Assembly (NCBI GenBank): GCA_949128115.1
Contig: OX421966.1
Span: forward strand, 52,325,416 to 52,389,415
Length of the DNA stretch: 64,000 nt
Origin: Anaspis maculata
Taxonomy: Eukaryota; Arthropoda; Insecta; Coleoptera; Scraptiidae
Reading direction: 5' to 3'
The position numbers were made by a program, and so were the translations under genes. Under the pieces are notes generated by a model. The model ran no database searches. It worked only from the letters and a program-made list of their open reading frames with translations, and was not told the DNA's origin. Below, in pieces: positions 57,401 to 64,000 of the stretch (positions within the stretch are counted from its first letter, which is position 1; every line of letters begins with the position of its first letter).

Positions 57401-58398
57401 CCTGAGCGCACGCATGTCAGCTGTCAACTTTCAATTTGACAGTAATCAGCTGGAACACCTGAAGTGTCACCACTGACAGATGTGCGAGCCGATGATTTCT
57501 CTCAAAACCCAGTTGTGAGCGATTAAACTGCCGTCTCCTTGTCTTTCAAGTTGTCCGAGGCTCCCGGTTCCCACCGCAAGACCGGGCAAATTCCTGTAGA
57601 GGCACGCTACTATCAACCACTCGGCAAGCAGAGGAGTCGTGCCTGGCGCCCAGAACCTGAACGCATGGCAGAGATCCGTGCCCTGCTCCGAGTTAGTCAA
57701 AGGTGGAATCGTGGTGTCTCGGACGGACTGATTGACAGAGACTGGTCCCATCGCAGCCCCATTCTGCGCTGGAATTTCAAGTTAAGTGATTTTATCGTTA
57801 TCGTTGAGGCTGCGCCTCTGTTAGTTCTTTAACTTAGTACGGTCCTTCCGATTCGGTCTCACCTGTGGGCCGTCAGCCCCAGTGGAGTTTAAATTGTCGT
57901 GTTTGTGCCATCTGTTAGTCCTCAGCTCCGGTGGAGTTTAACTTGCCATATTTGTGTAATCTGATGAACCCTCATTGAATGTATAAAACTTGCGATGTTT
58001 TGGTAATTGTCTTTTCAATCTCCATCGACTCGGTAACGTTTTTATTGCCAGTGCCTCGTCAGCGTTCATTGAGAATCAGTGCTCCCCGGAGATCGTGTTC
58101 ATTACCGACTGAGCTATGTTGTTTTGGGGTCATGCTACTCGTACTGGCCTTCAGCCCGGTGCGAATCCCAGTCTTCAGCGGGCAGAGACAAAAGCAGCTT
58201 TTGCCCTCGGCAGGGCAAAGCTGTACCGTAGCAACCCTGTGATTAATTATTGTAATCTATGTAGCTTTCCATGCTGATTACAGAAATGTGTGACACTTAT
58301 GGGTTTCTCTTCACATAACCTCCAAAAAATGAAATCATCCCCCTAGCAAAGAGAGTGTTCTAGGCAGCCCAGGAGATACACTACACTACAATTCTTAC
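57401..58398. other. Intronic/intergenic sequence; unassigned coding-like patch
   Basis: 57500-57790 is GC-rich and supports a 97-codon plus-strand frame (57539-57832; RYYQPLGKQRSRAWRPEPER) that I cannot assign; it may be transposon debris. 57850-57960 holds two copies of a repeat of about 53 bp containing 'ggtggagtttaa'. The region lies inside the inferred Gr-F intron. Confidence 0.35.
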
Positions 58399-59241
58399 CA
58401 TAATGTAACCTACAAAGGATACTGAAGACCATATCTCGGAGGTATAGCATCCTGGACACACCTCCGACTTGGTTTTTGAAACCATATAGCTCAATGCCGT
58501 CACAATGTGCGCCTCGGCGATGCCAACAATGAGAACCAAAATCCACCCAAAGATTTCATTGAACAACTCAACAGTGTCGCCCAAAGCTCTGGAAATTTCT
58601 TCAACTTTTCGCATGAGTTCCACTTTCTTTCCGCTGGTGGTCACACAGCATTCCAAGTACTTGTTCAAACTCCAGTATCTCAATCCGATGGAATAACTCA
58701 AATAATAAATCACAACCATGACGTAAAAGTCATAATATATGCACACGTGATGCACCACAAACGTGACATGCGTCTCAAACTTCAGCTGGAGCGACCAAGT
58801 GTATATCAAGTATGACCATGTTCCGAGAAAGACACCGTGGGCGAACAACAGTTCTGCATAGACTTTTTTCGTGCAATCGGAAGTCCGAATGCTCAATTTC
58901 ACATCGATGGATTGGAGATTGTCATGGAGTTTTTTCCAAGCATCTGATTTGAAGACGCACGGAACCAAGATGGCGGCCACGGCCAAGGAAAGGCTGGACA
59001 AACGGTTGATGTACTGCAAAATGAACTGGATCGTTGTGTAATTAGCTGGTACCGTTTTCAAGCGTACAGTCATTTCACAGAATGCCCCGATAGACAACAC
59101 GGACGCAAAGAAAAGCGCTTGGAACTTGGTGAAGTTGCGATGGGTCAAATCCCTTTTCTCAAAATCGTAACACGGAGTGACCGCAATGATTCTTCCGATT
59201 GCGTACACCAGCTCCAAACACGACATGTTGCTTTGACCCAT
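58399..59241 (-). CDS. Gustatory receptor Gr-F, first exon (281 aa)
   Basis: Complement 59241-58399, starting MGQSNMSCLEL (ATG 59241; ATG 59226 is an alternative; the upstream ATG at 59304 gives an unconserved extension). It ends ATG|GTAAGA, the same donor context as Gr-G and in phase 0. Landmarks are TPCYDF near residue 25, DAWKKLHDNLQSIDVKL at about 110-126, CIYYDFYVMVVIYYLSYS, NEIFGW in the fifth segment and EIWSSVSFVGYIM just before the donor. Six hydrophobic segments fit a Gr first exon. No terminal exon lies within 6 kb downstream; the proposed partner is 51744-51469, giving 372 aa. Only 105 nt separate it from the stop of Gr-G, a tandem head-to-tail arrangement. Confidence 0.82.
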
Positions 59242-59346
59242 GTCCAAATAAAAATAGAATCGATGCGTTTGATGCGGTGCATGAGTACTTTGTGAATTAT
59301 ACACATTTAATCTATGTATAGGTTTATTAATTTCTGTTTGTAGTTA

Positions 59347-60590
59347 TTATTTGGCCTTATCATGATTGAACTGTATCACGATAATCAAGTAAGTGGTGAT
59401 GGTTCCCATAATGCAGCACAGCGTATTACGGTTCAATTCTAAGAAATCTGCGGCTGTGAATCGAGCGACGTTGTAGGCCGAAATTTCAGCCAGTAGCAGA
59501 AGCTCACTGCATTGCGGTGAATGGACCGGATGGTGCTCTTGGAGTTTGTAACACAACGAGATGGTTTTCTTGCTTTCTCTGCTCGCAAGGTCGCACGACA
59601 TGATCAGCAAAGATATTGTTACCTGCAACGAGATGATAGATAGGTACCATACGTTCAACTCAGTTGTGGAATCTATTTATATCTGGGCGTAAACAGGATT
59701 AAAACTCTTACCATTGTGAGAATAGCCAGAATGGAACTCGATGCCAGCGTGAGGTTATCACCAAGCTCTGAGTTGATCAAGGCATAATTCAACGTTATCA
59801 ACATGTTGACCGTGCTTAAACACAAACAGCCGACAAAGGTCCACCCGAAAATTTGGTTGTAAATTCCTACCATCTCACCCATCATCCTCAACATGCATCC
59901 AGTCTCACGCACCGACCTGACGGCTCTTTCTGAATTTACGGATTGCCCTTCGACTTTGAAATCAACCAAGCTTTCCTGCAGCAATTGATTCATTTTTTTG
60001 TACCGACACTCGAAAGCTGTACCCATATTGTACACCAGAAATAAAATCAAGAAGTAGTAGTACCAACAAATTCGATCCATCCAGTAGTACCCGCTGCCGA
60101 TCTTGTATTCCGTTGCTTCGTACCAAGCATAAGTAAAGAACAAGAAACATCCCAACACGACCAAATTCCACGACGCCATGTGAACCAGCACGCAGTCTTC
60201 GAAACTTTCTGTTTTGTGGTCTCTGGTGTTCAACTGTTTGTCAATTTGTTGAAACGCGTTCATGAGTGTCTCCCATCGTTTCCGGTTGAACAGGCATGAG
60301 CTCAAGATCATAGAAACTGTGAGTAAGTTGAGTGAAGTGTCGTGGAGCGAGTCCAAGACCGCTTGCAGTGTCGGGAAGAACGGCGAGAGCTCCGTTCGTC
60401 TCATGTAGAGGCAATAAACGCCACAGGAGATTATCAGCGGTGGGTATGTGAAGGCTTGGACTTTGTTGATCACCGGACGGGTGATTCTTGCTTCGTTAAA
60501 GTTGTAGGAAGGAACTATACCGAAAAACTTGTTGATGTTGAAGACGGTTTGGAGGAAGCGAATGTCGCTTCTTGCTAGTCGATATGTCAT
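59347..60590 (-). CDS. Gustatory receptor (Gr-G), two exons, 384 aa
   Basis: Exon 1 is complement 60590-59712 (293 codons), starting MTYRLARSDIRF at ATG 60590, which matches Gr-E. A frame-extending ATG at 60647 is less likely. It ends ATG|GTAAGA. Exon 2 is complement 59622-59347 (91 codons plus stop) after CGTTGCAG. The intron is 89 nt, phase 0. Landmarks are VPSYNF, SSCLFNRKRWETLMNAFQQI, NQIFGW, the exon-2 start VTISLLIMSCD, and the C-terminal TTYLIIVIQF. A lysine/serine-rich insertion before the fifth segment makes it the longest of the set. The frame is intact. It pairs with Gr-F as a separate subfamily. Confidence 0.88.
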
Positions 60591-60851
60591 TTTTGAAACT
60601 GATGGCTGGAGAGAAGCATAAAAACAATTTGATATTATGAAGATCAATAATCTTCTATAGTGTTGACTGCCGCGTACATGTATCCGTATTTGTGTTGTTG
60701 GGTGCGGTGTGCGATGATGGTCGGTCGTTTATATTAGCCTTTATTACAAATTAAGTTAAGTAGTAATAGAATATGAATAAGTGATAAGCCTATTTATGTA
60801 TGATAAACGGCTGCAAGTACTTTAAAAATAAATAATGCTGTGTGAATAACA
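60591..60851. other. Upstream of Gr-G
   Basis: It should contain the Gr-G promoter. No clear core element was assigned, and no other gene is seen. Confidence 0.35.
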
Positions 60852-61079
60852 GTTTTTTTTTCCAATTGGATGTTTAGAGGCGCATCAAGTACTAGCTTAC
60901 TAGCGCCCTTTCGGTGACTTTTCACGTTTCACCCTTTTTCTCTTGACGTGACCGCTCGGTTAGTACACGCCAAAGTACTAGAGAGTGCATAGAGAAAAGT
61001 CGCCCACCCCAGCGGGATTTGAACTCCAGACCTCTGGGTTTGAAGCCAGAGACGGAGTCCACCGAGCTACCGCCGGCAT
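60852..61079 (-). repeat. tRNA-like SINE, second family
   Basis: On the minus strand the head GCCGGCGGTAGCTCGGTGG (A-box-like) and GAGTTCAAATCCC (B-box-like) flank an anticodon-like hairpin CTCTGG-CTTCAAA-CCCAGAG. About 130 bases of unrelated tail follow, ending in an A-rich run (plus-strand poly-T at 60852). A bare tRNA gene is unlikely because the acceptor stem does not close. Confidence 0.5.
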
Positions 61080-61398
61080 AATAACGGTTTTGGGGAGCGT
61101 TCTTAACACATCTATTTACACGATTTTATCAATTATCATATTTAATTTCTTACCTAATATGAATTGATGGTAACCAGCTTCAGAAAAGTCGCAGTAAGCA
61201 TTAGGTGTGCAAAAAGCAAATAATGATGCGATTATCTAAAAAATTTCATAGACTCTAGTTACGCTTTTATTGTCTAGGCAACAGGCAATGGCCTACCGTA
61301 TTTCCTACAAAACAGCGTATAGTATCCTATCCCTGGTATTGTCGCTTGGGAATACTATGTTATAGTTTATATAGTATTATGTAATCAATTTCTGTGGA

Positions 61399-61590
61399 CG
61401 GCCCCGTAGCACAGTCGGTCGTCTGCCTGCCGTCTGTGGTGCGGATGGCGCGGGTTCGAATCCCGGTCAGTCATGGATGTTTTGTGTGTTCAAAAATTTG
61501 CGTATATTGTTCTTCAAATGTAATAATTTACTGTTATCAATAAAAGGCCCGAAAACTCCTATGGCGCTGATAAGCCGAGAAGGAGGAAAA
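61399..61590 (+). repeat. tRNA-derived SINE, copy B
   Basis: The head CGGCCCCGTAGCACAGTCGG and GGGTTCGAATCCC give A and B boxes. The tail 'aataaaaggcccgaaaact' and 'gctgataagccgagaagga' is shared with the minus-strand copy at 30770-30934. Same family, diverged. Confidence 0.6.
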
Positions 61591-61850
61591 CATTTTTTAA
61601 TTAATTTCTGTATTTTGATTTCTTTATTTTTATATGTCAAAATTACAACAATATAAATTAATTATAACAATAACCATAACATACTATAAAATTGAAATCC
61701 TGCTGGGTGCACACTACAATACGGGGTACACAGCATGTACTGCATGCACACCACAATACTCCCCCCTCAAAATAAATTAATTGATTGCAAATGTAACTTT
61801 TTTAAAATCTTTGGTTGAACTATTATCCTCCACAGGCATATTAGGGCTTG

Positions 61851-61975
61851 ATACCAAGTTGCAGGCGCAAAAGTTAGGACGGCGTAACTTGCCAAATAGA
61901 GCGGTCTGATTGGCCGTTGCTATAGTAACCGCACTTTACGGCGGTCTCAGCCCCAACTTGGTATCGAGCCGTAAG
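61851..61975. repeat. MITE in the integrase tail of the Gypsy remnant
   Basis: The ends GGGCTTGATACCAAGTTG and CAACTTGGTATCGAGCC are inverted. The interior has 'gcggtctgattggccgttgctatagtaaccgc'-type inverted words, described here only by position (61900-61935). It interrupts the retroelement just after its VERIKPAY segment. Confidence 0.75.
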
Positions 61976-62990
61976 CCGGTTTGATCCTTTCGACGTTTAT
62001 ACTCACGTTATTGTTGCGTTTAGTGACTTCATAAGGACCTTCGTAGAAAGGATCCAATCCAGGTTTCAATTTGTCATTTCGGATGAATATGTATTTTTAC
62101 ATGTTTTGAGATCCGGATTAAAGAAAAATTTTTGATTTGAAAATATACGTTTTCTAGGTTTTATGTTTTCGAAAAGTTGACGCAAATGAATGATGGTGGA
62201 ATTTAAGTTCAGTGAGGTTTGAGATTCAGTGAAAACCTCTCCGGGAATGCGAAGGGGTTGACCGAAAACCAACTCGGCTGGAGAACACTTAAGATCTTCC
62301 TTGATCATTGCCCGAAATCCTAGTAAAATCACTGGAAGTTCATCTTTCCAGTGTTGCGTGTTGGCACAAGCTATTATGGCTGACTTTAGTGTGCGGTGGA
62401 ACCATTCGACCATTCCATTGCTTTGGGGGTGGTAAGACGTCGTGTGAATTTTGTGTGAACCCAAAAATTAAGGAAATTCCTTAAAGAGGTGTGCTTCAAA
62501 TTGCCTGCCTTGATCGGTTGTTATCGTGTGCGGAACACCACATCGACTGACGTAGTGAGTGAAAAGCGTGTTAGCTACTGTTTTTGCAAAAATATTTTTG
62601 AGAGGATATACCACCGGCCATCGAGTAAAACGATCTATTACTGTGAGAATATAGCTACAACCACCAGACGGAGGTAAGGGGCCGACAAGATCTAAATGTA
62701 TATGTTCGAATATCTGCCTTTGGGAATTTCAAAATGTCCGATTCCGGGTCGAGTATGCTTATGAACTTTTGCCGTTTGACAATTCAAACATTGTTTTGCG
62801 CAAAGACTTATATCACTATTCATTCTAGGCCAAAAATATTTACTCCTGATTAATTTCCTTGAATAACGAATTCCAGAATGGGTGATAGAATGTATCTTTT
62901 CAAATAATTTTTTAAGTAGTGAATCTGGAACATAGGGTCGACAAGAAGGAGTGGAAACATCACACCATATTTTGTCATGAGAAAATGGAA
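61976..62990 (-). pseudogene. Gypsy integrase remnant
   Basis: From high to low coordinates, the minus strand shows a His/Cys zinc-binding motif (HSITHSGIR, then CAKQCLNCQ, about 62780-62885), the start of the catalytic core with a frameshift just before its first aspartate (about 62690-62710), the core end TTSYHPQSNGMVEWFHRTLK in a clean 132-codon frame (62464-62066), and a C-terminal PFYEGPYEVTKR / VERIKPAY segment (about 61980-62060) in a shifted frame. The domain order is that of Ty3/Gypsy integrases. Several breaks make it nonfunctional. Confidence 0.8.
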
Positions 62991-63044
62991 CTACTGATTC
63001 TTTTATTTGTTAGAGGTCATTGACTTGAGTCACACATCTTTGTC

Positions 63045-63654
63045 TTATTCAGTCTTGAGAATTTTGATGTCTAACTGTGAAGGAAAATCAATGTCCGAGA
63101 TTTCATCGTTGTGTTCAATACGGGATAAGGTGTCAGCAACTAAGTTAAGGTCTCCACTAATGTGATAAATGTCGGTATTGAACTGTGAAATGTAATCTAA
63201 CTGACGATTTTGTCGAGGGCTCTTTTCCGATCTGGTTTTCAAAACAGTTGTCAAAGGTTTGTGGTCTGAGAATGTTTTGAACTCTCTAGTTTCTAAGAAA
63301 AATCGAAAGTGTTTGATAGAAGCAAACATTGCCAAGAGTTCTCGATCAAAAGTAGAATAGGATTGTTCTGTTTTGCTTAGTTCACGTGAAAAATAAGCTA
63401 AAGGTTTCCAATGATTGTCGTTTCTTTGTTCTAATACTGCTCCGATAGCAAGGTTTGAAGCATCGACAGTGAGTCTAATCTCTAGGTTAGGATTCGGATT
63501 GACAAGCAGGGTTGCGTTAACCAATTCATTTTTAATTTAGTTAAAACTGATTTCGCACTCATGAGACCAACTTGAAAAATGTTTGTTTTTTGCATTTTGT
63601 GAGTCCGTAATTAACGGATATAATGGACAAAGAAGTTTTGCAATTTTGGGAATA
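63045..63654 (-). pseudogene. Gypsy reverse transcriptase end and RNase H remnant
   Basis: The clean frame 63524-63045 reads LTVDASNLAIGAVLEQ (first RNase H acid), PLAYFSRELSKTEQSYSTFD, DRELLAMFASIKHFRFFLE, FSDHKPLTTVL and then DLNLVADTLSRI, the RNase H series of Ty3/Gypsy elements. Upstream (63525-63654) a short stretch with IPKIAKLLCPLYPLI and FSSWSHECE gives the polymerase-to-RNase H linker, with an in-frame stop near 63539. Homology ends abruptly at the inserted foldback end. Confidence 0.8.
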
Positions 63655-64000
63655 GTCCGGTGGTTAAGCGTTCAAACTATGCATTTTGAGCTTAAGCAAT
63701 GCGCTTTTGGGGTTTGATTGGGGGTCCCCCAACTTTAATTTCAAGAGTTGGAGACATTGGTGCACTCGATGCGGAGGGGGTCTGGGGGGCCCTTGAAAGT
63801 TGAAGGTGCGAGGCTTCCCACCATATCACCATACCACCACGTAATTCCTACTGGGAGACCATCAAACGACTCTAACCTGTACATTGACAACATTTGTTAC
63901 CATGTCCAAATAGTTCTTCACACTGAAAAAAATTAATTCTTATGACAGATCTAAAAAAACAGTTTTTCTCAATTCTTCATCCCCACAACGAATAAACTGC
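63655..64000 (+). mobile_element. Foldback element 8, second copy (cut by window end)
   Basis: It begins GTCCGGTGGTTAAGCG after a TA and follows the 37262 arm closely through GAAAGTTGAAGGTGC and beyond to the window edge. It was inserted into the Gypsy polymerase region, so it is younger than that remnant. Whether the second arm exists lies outside the window. Confidence 0.85.

Larger units (their letters stand above)
61755..63654 (-). mobile_element. Ty3/Gypsy-type LTR retrotransposon remnant
   Basis: On the minus strand the order is the end of reverse transcriptase, RNase H, integrase zinc-binding, integrase core, the C-terminal GPY/F-like segment, then a purine run GAGGGGGGAG (about 61772-61763) that may be the polypurine tract next to a 3' LTR. 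Gag, protease and most of the polymerase lie outside the window or are lost. It is interrupted by a MITE (61851-61975) and cut at 63654 by a copy of foldback element 8. Frameshifts and stops make it inactive. Confidence 0.75.

Noticed and set aside
61399..61472. tRNA gene with intact B box
   Set aside because: The acceptor stem does not pair, and the sequence continues into a tail shared with another copy, as in a SINE.

Overview
This is a window of AT-rich eukaryotic DNA from an arthropod, almost certainly an insect. The evidence is a cluster of insect gustatory-receptor (Gr) genes with short spliced introns, together with Ty3/Gypsy, hAT, SINE-like and MITE remnants. Frequent runs such as GTAGGTACCTAC and the low gene density would fit a sternorrhynchan hemipteran (scale insect, mealybug, whitefly or aphid relative), but that is a weak guess. 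There is no sign of bacterial operons, CRISPR or phage.

Genes. Seven two-exon Gr genes lie between about 11.9 and 60.6 kb: Gr-A (minus, 11901-14081), Gr-B (minus, 20324-23058), Gr-C (plus, 32685-34270), Gr-D (minus, 39687-40951), Gr-E (plus, 47967-49116), Gr-F (minus, exons 58399-59241 and 51469-51744) and Gr-G (minus, 59347-60590). Each has a long first exon of 272-293 codons with about six membrane segments and the motif N-x-IFGW. A phase-0 intron follows, then a final exon of 84-92 codons ending in the Gr signature TYhhhhhQF. Introns range from 64 nt (Gr-E) to about 6.65 kb (Gr-F, inferred). Other coding remnants are a truncated, frameshifted Hsp70-like piece (34.7-35.1 kb), an intact 235-codon retrotransposon-type gag ORF with no pol (9436-10143), broken C2H2 zinc-finger pieces (55.0-56.1 kb), a broken hAT transposase (31.8-32.6 kb) and a broken Ty3/Gypsy pol (62.0-63.65 kb).

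The rest is mainly repeats, and the dominant theme is inverted repeats. There are at least ten foldback-type palindromes of about 0.5-3.9 kb (1152-2580, 4561-6422, 8331-9045, 14999-18934, 24183-24822, 27964-28382, 29500-30538, 30549-31626, 37262-39087, 44067-45291, 46209-46704) and many hairpin MITEs. Several keep readable target duplications: CAAACAAA and AATATACC (8 bp, hAT-like), TTAA (piggyBac-like) and TA. Some are nested in one another, in a tandem array, in the Gypsy remnant or in Gr introns. A 2.2 kb inverted repeat at 54497-56712 carries two mirror-image satellite arrays of about 20-bp units and zinc-finger fragments, and lies inside the inferred Gr-F intron.

Together, the locus reads as a lineage-specific chemoreceptor expansion being spread apart by non-autonomous transposons. 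Gene models were built by hand from splice signals and alignment among the seven paralogues. Repeat edges are mostly good to about 10-20 bases, except where target duplications fix them.
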